NCBI GenBank assembly: GCA_934500705.1
Contig: CAKSTI010000003.1
Span: forward strand, 124,001 to 188,000
DNA length: 64,000 nt
From: an uncultured Clostridia bacterium
GTDB taxonomy: Bacteria; Bacillota; Clostridia; UMGS1810
Reading direction: 5' to 3'
Of the stretch, positions 32,870 to 42,329 are shown piece after piece. The position numbers were made by a program, and so were the translations under genes. A model generated the notes under the pieces. That model did not search any database. It was not told the DNA's origin and saw only the letters and a program-made list of their open reading frames with translations. Each line of letters opens with the position of its first letter. Position 1 is the first letter of the stretch.

Positions 32870-34960
32870 ATGAAACTTATAATTGCGGAAAAACCGAGCC
32901 TTGCAAGAAATATTGCCGACTCTATCGGTCAGATGCGCCGTCGGGACGGTTGGTTTGAAGGTTCGGAATATATAGTAACGTGGGCGTTCGGCCATCTTTT
33001 TTCACTTTGCGATATAGAAAAGTATTCGCCCGTTGAGGAAAAGGGTTGGACGCTTAAAAATCTGCCCTGCTTTCCCGAAAAGTTTGAGTTTGAACTCAGA
33101 AAAGGCAAAGACAAAACCGTTGACCCCGGAGTGCGCAGACAGTTTGAGATTATAAGCTCCCTGTGCGCAAAGGACGATGTTGACACAATAATAAACGCAG
33201 GCGACGCCGACCGTGAGGGCGAAATTATAATACGCATCTGCCTTAATAAGGCGGACTGCGGCGGCAAAAGCCTTAAACGCCTGTGGCTCCCCGACCAGAC
33301 GGCGGAAACCATACGAGAGGCGCTCTCCGATATGAAGGGAGAGGAAGAATACGACTCTCTTGCCGACGAGGGTTTTGCAAGGACGTATATCGACTGGCTC
33401 TACGGCGTTAATCTTACACGTTACGCAACGCTTAAAACAGGCACGCTTATGCGTGTCGGACGTGTTATCGTGCCCATTGTAATGGCAATCTATGACCGTG
33501 ATTTATCAATCCGCAACTTTGTTCCCGACATATACTATGCGCTTGTGAGCAAAACAACGGTTGACGGCTGTGAGATAGAGCTTACCAGTAAGCATAAATT
33601 CAGTAAAGACGACTTTGACCGTGCACGCCGTTCGTGCGATGTGCTAAACGCCCAGACCGCCGTTGTAACCGCAGTTAAGTCAAAAAAAGACACCCTCGCA
33701 CCGGGAAAACTCTATTCGCTGTCAAAATTGCAAAACGTTCTCGGCAAAAAATACAAAATGTCTATGGACGACAGCCTTAAAATCGTCCAGGATTTGTACG
33801 AAAAGGGTTACCTTACATATCCGAGAACAAATTCCGAGTATTTGGCAACTGCGGAGCAGGGCAAAGTTAAAGAGGTAATCTCGCTTGTAAAGGGACTTGG
33901 CTATCCCGTGGAGTTTAAGTTTAAAAAGACCATTTTCGATGACTCAAAGATAGAGTCGCACAGCGCCCTCACTCCCACGAGAAAAATACCCAAAAAAGAG
34001 GCGCTTTCCGAGAGGGAAAACATAGTTTACGGCACTGTAATGCGCCGTTTTGTTGCAGTGTTCTGCTCCGAGGAGTGCAAAACACAGAAAACGGAAATTA
34101 CCATAGACGCCGGCGGCAAGGAGAGCTATACCGTCAAAGGCACCGTTATGCTCGAACAGGGGTGGACAAAGTATGACGATTATACCAAAAAGGATAAAAT
34201 ACTGCCCAAACTCTCCAAGGGCGACATTGTGCCGATAGACTTTAAACCCGTCGAAAAACAGACCTCTCCGCCCAAGCATTACACCATAGAAACGCTCAAT
34301 AATTACCTTAAAAATCCCTTCCGTGAGGACAAGGCAAATATAGAAACCGATGACGATGCACAGGAGTACCGTGCAATTTTTGAAGGTCTTGAACTCGGCA
34401 CTGAGGCAACGAGGACAGGTATAATAGAAAACGCCGTAAACAGCGGATATATTGAATTAAAAAAAGATGTATACCGCATACTTGCCCCCGGCGAAAAGCT
34501 GATTGAGTCCATATCGAGAATGAATATATCTATGGATAAATATAAAACGGCAACTCTCGGCAAAGCCTTAAAGCAGGTGTACAGAGGAGAAATTACCGTT
34601 TCCGACAGCGTGGAACTTGCAAAAAAGGAGATAAACGAGGTTTTTAAAAAGCGTGAGTATCAGCCGAGCAACGACACGGACGACGGCTTTATAGGCGATG
34701 AGGTGGGCGTATGTCCGCTGTGCGGAGGGAAAATACGGCGCACAAGCTTCGGCTACGGCTGTTCCGAATACCGTGAAAAGGGCTGCAAATTTTCGGTAGG
34801 CGGTGTAATCTGCTCACGTGTTATCCCCAAGAGTGCGGTTACAAGGCTTTTATGCGAGGGGAAAACGCAAAAACTCGACGGATTTGTGTCACCGAGAACC
34901 GGAAAAACCTTTTCCGCCGCATTAAAGCTCGACGGGGGAAAAGCCGTATTTGATTTTTGA
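32870..34960 (+). CDS. topB: DNA topoisomerase III
   Basis: Type IA topoisomerase that resolves single-stranded and recombination intermediates, 696 residues. The Toprim domain starts KLIIAEKPSLARNIAD and includes NAGDADREGEIIIR near 107-120. The active-site tyrosine is Tyr317 in LTYPRTNSEY. A single four-cysteine zinc ribbon, CPLCGG..CSEYREKGC, occupies the C-terminal 80 residues. The ATG at 32870 with GGAGA upstream is preferred over the in-frame TTG at 32858. Confidence 0.94.
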   Translation: MKLIIAEKPSLARNIADSIGQMRRRDGWFEGSEYIVTWAFGHLFSLCDIEKYSPVEEKGWTLKNLPCFPEKFEFELRKGKDKTVDPGVRRQFEIISSLCAKDDVDTIINAGDADREGEIIIRICLNKADCGGKSLKRLWLPDQTAETIREALSDMKGEEEYDSLADEGFARTYIDWLYGVNLTRYATLKTGTLMRVGRVIVPIVMAIYDRDLSIRNFVPDIYYALVSKTTVDGCEIELTSKHKFSKDDFDRARRSCDVLNAQTAVVTAVKSKKDTLAPGKLYSLSKLQNVLGKKYKMSMDDSLKIVQDLYEKGYLTYPRTNSEYLATAEQGKVKEVISLVKGLGYPVEFKFKKTIFDDSKIESHSALTPTRKIPKKEALSERENIVYGTVMRRFVAVFCSEECKTQKTEITIDAGGKESYTVKGTVMLEQGWTKYDDYTKKDKILPKLSKGDIVPIDFKPVEKQTSPPKHYTIETLNNYLKNPFREDKANIETDDDAQEYRAIFEGLELGTEATRTGIIENAVNSGYIELKKDVYRILAPGEKLIESISRMNISMDKYKTATLGKALKQVYRGEITVSDSVELAKKEINEVFKKREYQPSNDTDDGFIGDEVGVCPLCGGKIRRTSFGYGCSEYREKGCKFSVGGVICSRVIPKSAVTRLLCEGKTQKLDGFVSPRTGKTFSAALKLDGGKAVFDF

Positions 34961-34968
34961 AAAATCTA

Positions 34969-34997
34969 TTGACAAAATGCTTGACATATGATAATAT
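34969..34997 (+). promoter_or_regulatory. promoter of the hemolysin III-like gene
   Basis: TTGACA at 34969-34974 and TAATAT at 34992-34997, spacer 17; a second TTGACA lies 11 bases further downstream. Confidence 0.68.
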
Positions 34998-35044
34998 AAT
35001 GTCACACATTAGATGTGGCAATGTTGATATTAGGAGATGATTTT

Positions 35045-35695
35045 GTGGCTGAATTTAAAAAGTATAACACTCAGTCGCTCGGCGAGGAAATAGCAAACGC
35101 CGTGTCGCACGGAGTAGGTTCTTTGCTTTCGATTGCGGCGGCGGTTGTGCTCATTGTGCGTGCCGCATATTTGAGTGACGCTATGGGCGTTGTGGGTGCG
35201 TGCATTTTCGGTGCGTCGCTGATTTTGCTTTACACCTTTTCGTCAATTTATCATTCGCTTACCAATTTTAAGGCTAAGTACGTTTTCCAGATTTTTGACC
35301 ACTGTTCGATTTTTATACTCATTCTCGGAACGTACACGCCGATATGCTTTACGGTTCTGCGTGGAGCGTGGGGGTGGACTCTGTTCGGCATTAACGCCCT
35401 TTGTACGGTTGTGGGGATTGTCTTTAATTCCATTGACTTAAAGCGCTGGAACAAAATATCCCTTGTTCTCTATGTAATTATGGGCTGGTCGGTTCTTGTA
35501 AGCGGCAAGACGATGCTGCGCATAACACCTCCGGGCGGTCTGGCACTGCTTGTAATCGGCGGCATTGCTTATACTGTGGGTATCATTTTCTACAAGATGA
35601 AAAAGGTTAAGTATATGCACTTTGTATGGCATCTGTTTGTGCTTGCAGGCAGTATTCTCCATTACTTCTACGTGCTGTTTTACTGTTACAGATAA
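35045..35695 (+). CDS. hemolysin III / PAQR family membrane protein
   Basis: A 216-residue protein with seven hydrophobic helices. The YqfA/hemolysin III signature includes IANAVSHGVGSLLS near 14-27, FSSIYHSLTNFKAKYVFQIFDHCSIFILILGTYTP and a late LHYFYVLFY. The conserved His and Asp residues are the metal-binding positions of the PAQR fold. The GTG at 35045 follows TAGGAGATGATTTT; the longer reading begins upstream in the 5' leader. Biological role remains uncertain in most bacteria. Confidence 0.85.
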   Translation: MAEFKKYNTQSLGEEIANAVSHGVGSLLSIAAAVVLIVRAAYLSDAMGVVGACIFGASLILLYTFSSIYHSLTNFKAKYVFQIFDHCSIFILILGTYTPICFTVLRGAWGWTLFGINALCTVVGIVFNSIDLKRWNKISLVLYVIMGWSVLVSGKTMLRITPPGGLALLVIGGIAYTVGIIFYKMKKVKYMHFVWHLFVLAGSILHYFYVLFYCYR

Positions 35696-35697
35696 TT

Positions 35698-35994
35698 ATG
35701 TACTACGTATATATTCTGCGTTGTGAGGACGGCAGTCTTTACACAGGCATTGCCGCCGACTGGCGCAAGAGATTTGCCGAACATATGTCGGGCGGCAAGA
35801 AGTGCGCCAAGTACACCAAGGTTCACAGACCCGTCTGCGTTGAGGCGGTGTGGAGCTGTGACGGCAAGTCCTCCGCACTTAAAACCGAACATTTTATTAA
35901 AACGCTTACAAAGGCAAAAAAAGAACAGCTTGTTAAATCGCCGGATACGCTCTCCTGCCTAACAGGTTTGTCCGTGTGTGTAATCAATACTTGA
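35698..35994 (+). CDS. GIY-YIG superfamily protein (UPF0213-like)
   Basis: A 98-residue single-domain protein. YYVYILRCEDGSLYTGIA at 2-19 is the GIY-YIG start, followed by RFAEHMSG near 28-35, the C-KYTK segment and the KTEHFIKTLTKAKK helix. It lies two bases after the hemolysin III stop and overlaps the convergent HAD gene by 11 bases. A stand-alone structure-specific nuclease activity has been proposed for the family, but function is not known. Confidence 0.87.
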   Translation: MYYVYILRCEDGSLYTGIAADWRKRFAEHMSGGKKCAKYTKVHRPVCVEAVWSCDGKSSALKTEHFIKTLTKAKKEQLVKSPDTLSCLTGLSVCVINT

Positions 35995-36625
35995 ACATTT
36001 CGTTAAAACTGTAAATAAAGCCGTCTGCGGCGGCTTTGATTTTTTCCGTGTCCGCCGCACTGCGCTCGTCATATATTCCGTAGGTGAGAAATCCGCCATC
36101 CTTTGCGGCACGCACACCGACTAAAATGTCCTCAAACACGATGCAGTCGACGCTATCCAACTCCAAGTTCTCCGCCGCTTTAAGGTATATGTCCGGAAAG
36201 CCCTTGCCACGCTTTACGTCGGCAATGGTTACAATGCTGTCAATAAGCTTGTAAAATCCTCTGTCTTCCAAAGCGTTCTCGGCAACGGAACGCTCTGTCG
36301 CCGTTGCAACGGCAATTTTTACACCGTTTTCGTAAAGGTAGGAAAAATATTCCGATACACCTTCCTTTTCGGGAACGGATTTATATTTTTTAAGCGCCGA
36401 TGTCAGCCACTCGTCAATGAGCGCCTCCGGCGTATCTTTAAGATTAAACCGCTTGATTGTGTAGAGCGCCGTGTCCATAGCTCCCATATGGGCAATGGAG
36501 CGCATATAGTCCTCCGGCACGCCGTAGCCACGCTTTGAGAGAAATTCAATGTCTATTTCCTCCCACAGTTTCATCGAGTTAAGAATTGTACCGTCCATAT
36601 CAAAAATTGCACCTTTAAAGTTCAT
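35984..36625 (-). CDS. HAD-superfamily phosphatase, beta-phosphoglucomutase-like
   Basis: A 213-residue HAD hydrolase. Motif I is FDMDGTILNS near 8-17, motif II ATATERS near 109-115, the motif III lysine is in KRGKGFPDIY near 140-149, and motif IV is CIVFEDILVGV near 164-174. The ATG at 36625 is preferred for its GGCGGTG site; the upstream in-frame extension overlaps the AraC gene in another frame. It begins 17 bases after the AraC-type regulator gene and probably shares its transcript, placing a sugar-phosphate phosphatase beside the hexuronate operon. Confidence 0.85.
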   Translation of the reverse strand: MNFKGAIFDMDGTILNSMKLWEEIDIEFLSKRGYGVPEDYMRSIAHMGAMDTALYTIKRFNLKDTPEALIDEWLTSALKKYKSVPEKEGVSEYFSYLYENGVKIAVATATERSVAENALEDRGFYKLIDSIVTIADVKRGKGFPDIYLKAAENLELDSVDCIVFEDILVGVRAAKDGGFLTYGIYDERSAADTEKIKAAADGFIYSFNEMFKY

Positions 36626-36642
36626 AATAACACCGCCGTAAA

Positions 36643-37428
36643 TTAAATTTCGAGCATAGATTTGGGACTTAATCCGTATTGGCTCCTGTACGCTTTGTAA
36701 AATGCGCAGTAGCTTGAAAACCCTGCCTCCGTGCAGGCGTTTTCCATACTCATTCCCTTTATGCACAGTTCTTTTGTCTTTGCAATGCGCTTGTTGTTTA
36801 TGTATGCGGTCACAGTGTAGCCGGTTGACTTTTTAAAGGCACGGCACAGGTGACCTTTTGACACAAAAAAGCGCTCGCACAGTTCGTCTAAGGTAATCTT
36901 TTTTTCGTAATTTCCGTTTATGTAAAAAATCACGTTGCTTATCAGGTTTGCCTGCCCCTCGCCGGGAGAGAGGGTGTTGAGGATATGCAGTATTTCGGTA
37001 AAGACGCACCGCCCGATTGCACTGTGCGAAAATTTGCCGTTTTCCGTATACACCGACCAGCGGTTTATTGCGTCGAGCAGACCGGAGTTCTTGGTAAGTT
37101 CTGCCGGGATTTTGTTTTTCGTCCCGAATTCACGGTTGTCAAATACAGACAGATACTTTTCTCTGTCGCCCTCAAAGAATGAACGGTCTGCGTTAAATAC
37201 AACACGCTTGTAAAATTTGTCCGACTTGTGAAACGCCCTGTGCATTTCGCCGGGGCTTATGAGAATTACGTCATATTTTTTTAACGGGTATGTCCGCCCC
37301 TCTACTATGTAGTCAACGTCGCCTTCGAGAAACATATAAATCTCGTAGTTGTCGTGGAAGTGCAGTTTAAACTGATTAAAATTGATTTTTTCCGTGGCGG
37401 TTATTTCGCCAAAGTAGCTTTTTTCCAT
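36643..37428 (-). CDS. AraC-family regulator of the hexuronate operon (inferred)
   Basis: A 261-residue regulator. The N-terminal cupin-like sensor contains HFHDNYEIYMFLEGDVDY near 22-39 and LISPGEMHRAF near 53-63. The C-terminal 100 residues carry two helix-turn-helix units, ITLDELCERFFVSKGHLCRAF and AGFSSYCAFYKAYRSQYG. It is transcribed away from the hexuronate operon across a 122-base gap, so it is the natural candidate for that operon's activator. The inducer is inferred to be a hexuronate or derivative. Confidence 0.88.
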   Translation of the reverse strand: MEKSYFGEITATEKINFNQFKLHFHDNYEIYMFLEGDVDYIVEGRTYPLKKYDVILISPGEMHRAFHKSDKFYKRVVFNADRSFFEGDREKYLSVFDNREFGTKNKIPAELTKNSGLLDAINRWSVYTENGKFSHSAIGRCVFTEILHILNTLSPGEGQANLISNVIFYINGNYEKKITLDELCERFFVSKGHLCRAFKKSTGYTVTAYINNKRIAKTKELCIKGMSMENACTEAGFSSYCAFYKAYRSQYGLSPKSMLEI

Positions 37429-37500
37429 TTTTCCGACCCTCCCATAACGTATTATAGCACATTAGGTCAATATTTTCAATGTTTATGTTAATATATTTAC

Positions 37501-37512
37501 TGTAAATTTACA
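37501..37512. promoter_or_regulatory. 12-bp palindrome upstream of the hexuronate operon
   Basis: TGTAAATTTACA lies in the divergent gap between the AraC-type regulator and the first isomerase gene, about 40 bases before its start. It could be part of an operator. AraC proteins usually prefer direct repeats, so this is tentative. Confidence 0.3.
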
Positions 37513-37550
37513 AAATTGTGATTTATAATGTTCTCAGAGGAGGGGGACAT

Positions 37551-38392
37551 ATGAGTAAGTTTATTATATCGGGATTTTCCGATGAGATTGACCCAAGTAT
37601 AGATGTCCAGTTTGAAACGATAAAGAGTCTGGGAATAAATCATTTTGAGGTGCGTGGAGTAAACGGCAAAAACATCTCCGAGCTTAGCGATGCGGAAGTT
37701 GACGAACTTGTTGCAAAAATGAAGTATCACGGTACGGCGGTTTCGTCCGTCGGCTCGCCGATAGGAAAAATAAGCATCTTCGACCCGTTTGACAGCCATT
37801 TTGCACTTTTTAAACGGGTTGTTGATATTGCCAAAAGACTCGGCACCAAGTACATAAGAATTTTCAGCTTTTACATTCTAATACGGCAAAGTATGAGGAC
37901 TGCCGGGGAGAAGTGTTAGAGAGACTTAGCGCAATGAAAGAGTATGCCGTCAAAAGCGGCGTAATACTTCTGCACGAGAACGAAAAGGCTATTTACGGCG
38001 ACACCGCACCAAGATGCCTTGAAATTGCAAAACATCTTTGCGACGATAACTTTTCCCTTGTGTTTGACCCGGCAAACTTTGTTCAGTGCGGCGTTGATAC
38101 CAAAGAGGCGTTCGGACTTTTAAAGAATTACGTTTCCTATGTTCACATAAAAGATGCGGCAAAGGACGGAACCGTTGTGCCGGCAGGTCAGGGTGTCGGA
38201 AATGTGGAATACATTTTAAAACAGCTTAAATGCGGCGGATATAACGGATTTTTGAGTCTTGAACCGCATCTCGGCAGCTTCGGCGGATTTGCAAAGCTCG
38301 AAAACGGTGATAACAAGTTTGACGAGGAGAGCGACGCAGGAAAATTTGAAACAGCGTATAACGCACTTAAAAATATTTTGGAGAGGATATGA
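37551..38392 (+). pseudogene. sugar phosphate isomerase/epimerase, frameshifted
   Basis: An AP-endonuclease-2-fold (xylose isomerase-like) sugar isomerase gene split by a one-base loss. The first part starts MSKFIISGFSDEID after GAGGAGGGGG and reads normally to RIFSFYI; from about 37880 the protein continues in another frame as NTAKYEDCRGEVLERL and on to metal-site segments FDPANF and SYVHIKDA. Restoring one base near 37878 (giving a proline codon) yields about 280 residues. The first frame otherwise stops at 37919. Both halves look well preserved, so this is either a very recent mutation, a phase-variable site or an assembly error. Confidence 0.85.
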
Positions 38393-38396
38393 TTAA

Positions 38397-39557
38397 ATGG
38401 ATAGTGTAAGACTCGGAGTTGTGGGCTACGGAAATATGGGCACGGTGCACTGTAAAAATGTGAGCGAGGGGAAAGTTCCCAAGATGACCCTTACCGCAAT
38501 ATGCGATATTTCCGAAGACAGGAGAAAGGCGGCGTCCGACGCTCACAAAGACGTTAAGATTTTTGATGACGCACAGCAGATGTTTGAGAGCGGACTGTGC
38601 GACCTCGTCATAATCGCCGTACCGCACTATGACCACCCAAGGCTTGCCGAAGCAGCATTTGAGTGTGGGCTCAATGTTATAACGGAAAAACCGGCAGGCG
38701 TTTATACCAAACAGGTTATGGAAATGAACGACGCCGCAGAGCGCTCCGGCAAGCTGTTCGGAATTATGTATAATCAGCGCACAAACCCGATATATCAAAA
38801 AATCCGTTCAATGGTAAAAGACGGAAGCCTGGGGCACATAAAAAGAATATCGTGGACAATAACAGACTGGTACAGACCGCAGAGCTACCACGACAGTTGT
38901 ACCTGGCGCTCAACGTGGAAAACCGAGGGCGGCGGTGCGCTTATAAATCAAAATCCGCATCAGCTCGACCTCTGGCAATGGATTTTCGGTATGCCGGACA
39001 GAATAAGCTCGCACGTTTACTTCGGAAAGTATTACAACATCGAGGTTGAGGACGACGTAACCGCATTTTTTGAATATGACAACGGAACGACCGGCACATA
39101 CATAACCTCAACCGGTGAGGCACCCGGCACAAACAGGTTGGAGATTGCCTGCGATATGGGCAAGCTGGTTTGCGAAAACAATAAACTCACATTTTACCGC
39201 AACGTTGTATCCGAGCGTGAGTTTAACAAAACTTTCAAAGGTGTTTTCGGAAGTCCCGAATGTTGGAAGTGCGAAGTTCCGACATACGGCAAAAATGAAG
39301 AGCACGTCGGCATACTCAAAAACGTTGCCTCCGCACTGATTAAGGGAACACCGCTCTTGGCTCCCGGCGTTGAGGGAATAAAGGGTCTTACCATATCAAA
39401 CTCCATACACCTCAGTGCGTGGACGGGTAAAACCGTGGAAACAAAGAATTTCCCCCACGATGAATTTTTAAGTCTGCTGAATGAGAGAATAAAAAATTCC
39501 AAGGTGGTTAAAAAACAGACGGAGCAGAAAACCGTGGACACAGAGGGCACATACTGA
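38397..39557 (+). CDS. Gfo/Idh/MocA-family NAD(P)-dependent oxidoreductase
   Basis: A 386-residue sugar dehydrogenase family protein. The Rossmann start is LGVVGYGNMGTVH near 6-18; the EKPAG catalytic-lysine motif is near 99-103, and EGGGALINQNPHQLDLWQW near 178-196 carries the conserved histidine and aspartate of the family. An extra 60-residue C-terminus distinguishes it from the second copy in this operon. It is probably NAD(H)-dependent and acts on a sugar or sugar acid. Substrate is unknown; a 3-dehydrogenation of a glycoside is one option. Confidence 0.88.
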   Translation: MDSVRLGVVGYGNMGTVHCKNVSEGKVPKMTLTAICDISEDRRKAASDAHKDVKIFDDAQQMFESGLCDLVIIAVPHYDHPRLAEAAFECGLNVITEKPAGVYTKQVMEMNDAAERSGKLFGIMYNQRTNPIYQKIRSMVKDGSLGHIKRISWTITDWYRPQSYHDSCTWRSTWKTEGGGALINQNPHQLDLWQWIFGMPDRISSHVYFGKYYNIEVEDDVTAFFEYDNGTTGTYITSTGEAPGTNRLEIACDMGKLVCENNKLTFYRNVVSEREFNKTFKGVFGSPECWKCEVPTYGKNEEHVGILKNVASALIKGTPLLAPGVEGIKGLTISNSIHLSAWTGKTVETKNFPHDEFLSLLNERIKNSKVVKKQTEQKTVDTEGTY

Positions 39558-39569
39558 TAGGAGAATAAT

Positions 39570-40331
39570 ATGGATAAGAGGATAGGAGCACAGCTTTTCA
39601 CAATACGTGACTTTTGCCAAACGCTTGACGGTTTTGACAAGTCTATGGAAAAGGTCAGCCGTATCGGCTACAAAACCGTTCAGCTCTCCGGCATAGGTGA
39701 TTTTTCCGCCGATGATGTCAAAAAAATTCTTGATAAATACTCCCTTGAAGCCGTGTGCACGCACCGCAGTCCGGATAAATATATGAATGATTTGGACGGC
39801 GAGGTAGATTATCATAACAAAATAGGCTGTAAAATCTGCGGTATAGGCTCTATGCCCGGCTTTAAGGCAGATGCGGACACGGTGAATAAATTCTTGTATG
39901 ACTTCAACTCCGTAGCCTCAAAGCTTAAAGAGAATAACCTCATTTTTGCCTATCATAACCACGCATTCGAATTTGCAAAAGAGGGCGGAAAGTTTGTTTT
40001 TGATATTTTGACAGATGGCATTAAGAGCGATAACTTTAAGTTTATTTTAGACGTTTACTGGCTTGCGGTTGCCGGTTTAAATCCGTCAAAGTTCATAATG
40101 GAGCACAGCGGAAAGATAGCGTGCGTTCACTTTAAGGATTTAAAAATCAAAGGCAACGACCCTACTTTTGCATCGGTAGGCGAGGGTAACCTCGACTGGG
40201 ACGGCATAATCCGCTCGTGCAAAGAGTCGGACGTGGGATATGCGCTCGTTGAGCAGGACATATGCGATAGCGACCCGTTTGACTGCCTGGCACGCAGTTA
40301 TGAATTTTTATCTCAAAGGGGATTTGAATAA
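39570..40331 (+). CDS. sugar phosphate isomerase/epimerase (AP-endonuclease-2 fold)
   Basis: A 253-residue TIM-barrel protein. It begins KRIGAQLFTIRDF and shows the family metal-ligand segments YHNHAFEF near 128-135, FILDVYWLAVAG near 157-168 and HFKDLKI near 190-196, followed by VGEGNLDWDGII. It is intact, unlike the related gene upstream. In this family members act as isomerases, epimerases or C-glycoside/keto-glycoside lyases. It sits between two Gfo/Idh dehydrogenases. An AGGAG-type site is 8 bases before the ATG. Confidence 0.87.
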   Translation: MDKRIGAQLFTIRDFCQTLDGFDKSMEKVSRIGYKTVQLSGIGDFSADDVKKILDKYSLEAVCTHRSPDKYMNDLDGEVDYHNKIGCKICGIGSMPGFKADADTVNKFLYDFNSVASKLKENNLIFAYHNHAFEFAKEGGKFVFDILTDGIKSDNFKFILDVYWLAVAGLNPSKFIMEHSGKIACVHFKDLKIKGNDPTFASVGEGNLDWDGIIRSCKESDVGYALVEQDICDSDPFDCLARSYEFLSQRGFE

Positions 40332-40332
40332 T

Positions 40333-41292
40333 ATGAATGTTTGCGTTGTTGGCTACGGAGCAGTCGGCAGTGTTCACGCCGATGTGCTCGAAAATATTCC
40401 GGGAGTTGACTTGTACGGAATTTGCGATGCTGACCGCAGCAGGGCAATTCTCGGAGCAGAAAGGCATAATTGCAAGGCGTTCGGTGACTTTTATGACTGC
40501 ATTGCCGACAAGTCGGTTGACTCAATCCACATTGCCACTCCGCATTATCTGCATTATGAAATGATAACGCAGGCGGCAAAGTGCGGAAAGATTGTTTTTG
40601 TCGAAAAGCCGGTTGTTATGAAGCCCGATGAGTTGGTACGCCTGTATGGCGAATATGCGGATTTCCCCATATATCCGATTTTCCAGAACAGGACAAACAA
40701 ATGCGTCCGCTTTGCCGCATCGTCGGACGGTCTGGGTGCGCTTGTCGGCGCAAGGGCACTTCTCACCTGGCACAGAGATGCGGCGTATTACAACAGCGCC
40801 CCTTGGAGAGGTACGGCGGAATTTGAGGGCGGCGGTGTGCTCATAAATCAGGCAATACACACGCTTGATTTGCTTATTTTTCTCGGCGGTGGCATAGACA
40901 GCGTGACGGCGTCCGTTTCTAACAAATCTTTGCGTGGCGTAATTGAGGTCGAGGACACGGCAGACGCATTTTTAAAGTTTAAAAACGGAGCAAGCGGTGT
41001 GTTTTACGCAACCAACAGCGCCGTATGCGGCGGAGCGCCCTTTGTGGAGTTGAAGTTTGAAAACGCCGTTCTCAGATACTCGGACGGTAAGCTGTACCGT
41101 GACGGAGAGTGCGTTTGCTGTGACGATGCGGATTTTCGTGGCAAAAGCTATTGGGGTATGGGACACGAACGGCTTTTTTATGATTATTATGTAAACGGCA
41201 GGGCGTTTACCCTGAAAGATGCAGAAAATACTATGAAAACGGTTTTTGCGATATATAAAAGCGCAAAGAGCGGACAGGAGGAAAAGGTATGA
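40333..41292 (+). CDS. second Gfo/Idh/MocA-family oxidoreductase
   Basis: A 319-residue dehydrogenase. VCVVGYGAVGSVHADVL starts the Rossmann fold, VEKPVV near 95-100 is the lysine motif, and EGGGVLINQAIHTLDLLIF near 166-184 holds the conserved His/Asp. It is one base downstream of the isomerase and overlaps uxuA by ATGA. The ATG at 40333 is the only start that gives the normal N-terminus. The two Gfo/Idh proteins differ in length and are not close duplicates, so two different redox steps are likely. Confidence 0.88.
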   Translation: MNVCVVGYGAVGSVHADVLENIPGVDLYGICDADRSRAILGAERHNCKAFGDFYDCIADKSVDSIHIATPHYLHYEMITQAAKCGKIVFVEKPVVMKPDELVRLYGEYADFPIYPIFQNRTNKCVRFAASSDGLGALVGARALLTWHRDAAYYNSAPWRGTAEFEGGGVLINQAIHTLDLLIFLGGGIDSVTASVSNKSLRGVIEVEDTADAFLKFKNGASGVFYATNSAVCGGAPFVELKFENAVLRYSDGKLYRDGECVCCDDADFRGKSYWGMGHERLFYDYYVNGRAFTLKDAENTMKTVFAIYKSAKSGQEEKV

Positions 41293-42329
41293 AAATGACA
41301 TTTCGGTGGTACGGCGAAAGCGACCCCGTAACTTTGGAGAAAATACGGCAGATACCGGGAGTGGACGGCATCGTGACCGCAATATACGACATACCCGTCG
41401 GCGAGGTTTGGAGTTATGAGAGGATAATGCAGCTTAAAAGCACGGTTGAGGCATCCGGTTTGGAACTGTCTGTAATTGAGAGCGTTCCCGTGCACGAGGA
41501 CATCAAGATGGGCTGCGGCAGGCGTGACGAGTACATTGCAAATTACTGCGAAACACTGCGCAATCTTTCAAAAGCCGGCATAGACTGCGTGTGCTATAAT
41601 TTTATGCCGGTGTTTGACTGGACACGTTCGGATTTAAGGTATGTATTGCCCGACGGTTCAAATGTTCTTGCCTATGATGACAAAACGGTTAAGAGTATGA
41701 ACCCCCTCTCCGGCGAACTGTCGCTTCCCGGTTGGGACGAGAGTTATACCAAAGAGGAGATGAAAGAACTTTTAAACCGTTACAAGGACATAAGCGAGGA
41801 GGATTTGTGGAACAACCTCAAATACTTTCTGGACAGCGTGATTAAAACGGCGGAGGAAGTCAAGGTTAAAATGGCAATCCACCCCGACGACCCGCCTTGG
41901 AGCATTTTCGGACTTCCGAGGATAATTACAAACAAGGCGAATTTGCAGAGATTTCTTGACCTTTACGACAGTCCGTACAACGGTCTTACTCTTTGCAGCG
42001 GCTCTCTCGGTGCAGACCCTGCCAATGATATTGAGGATATGGTGCGCACCTTTGCCGACAGAATACATTTTGCCCACATAAGAAACATCAAAATAACGGG
42101 CGAGCATTGCTTTGAGGAAGCAGGACACAGAACGCAAAGCGGTTCGCTCGATATTTACGCAATAATAAAGGCGTACCACGACTGCGGATTTGACGGCTAT
42201 ATCCGTCCCGACCACGGCAGAATGATTTGGGGCGAGGAGGGCAGACCGGGATACGGTCTTTTCGACAGGGCGCTCGGCGCAGTATATATAAACGGAATTT
42301 GGGAAAGTTTGGATAGGAGCGGAAAATAA
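41289..42329 (+). CDS. uxuA: D-mannonate dehydratase
   Basis: Dehydrates D-mannonate to 2-keto-3-deoxygluconate, the committed step of hexuronate degradation. The 346-residue protein starts KMTFRWYGESDPVTLEKIRQIPG. Other marks are CYNFMPVFDWTRSDL near 97-111, HPDDPPWSIFGLPR near 197-210, LCSGSLG near 236-242, HIRNIK near 263-268 and RPDHGRMIWGE near 302-312, which carry metal and active-site residues of UxuA. Very likely functional. Confidence 0.96.
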   Translation: MKMTFRWYGESDPVTLEKIRQIPGVDGIVTAIYDIPVGEVWSYERIMQLKSTVEASGLELSVIESVPVHEDIKMGCGRRDEYIANYCETLRNLSKAGIDCVCYNFMPVFDWTRSDLRYVLPDGSNVLAYDDKTVKSMNPLSGELSLPGWDESYTKEEMKELLNRYKDISEEDLWNNLKYFLDSVIKTAEEVKVKMAIHPDDPPWSIFGLPRIITNKANLQRFLDLYDSPYNGLTLCSGSLGADPANDIEDMVRTFADRIHFAHIRNIKITGEHCFEEAGHRTQSGSLDIYAIIKAYHDCGFDGYIRPDHGRMIWGEEGRPGYGLFDRALGAVYINGIWESLDRSGK

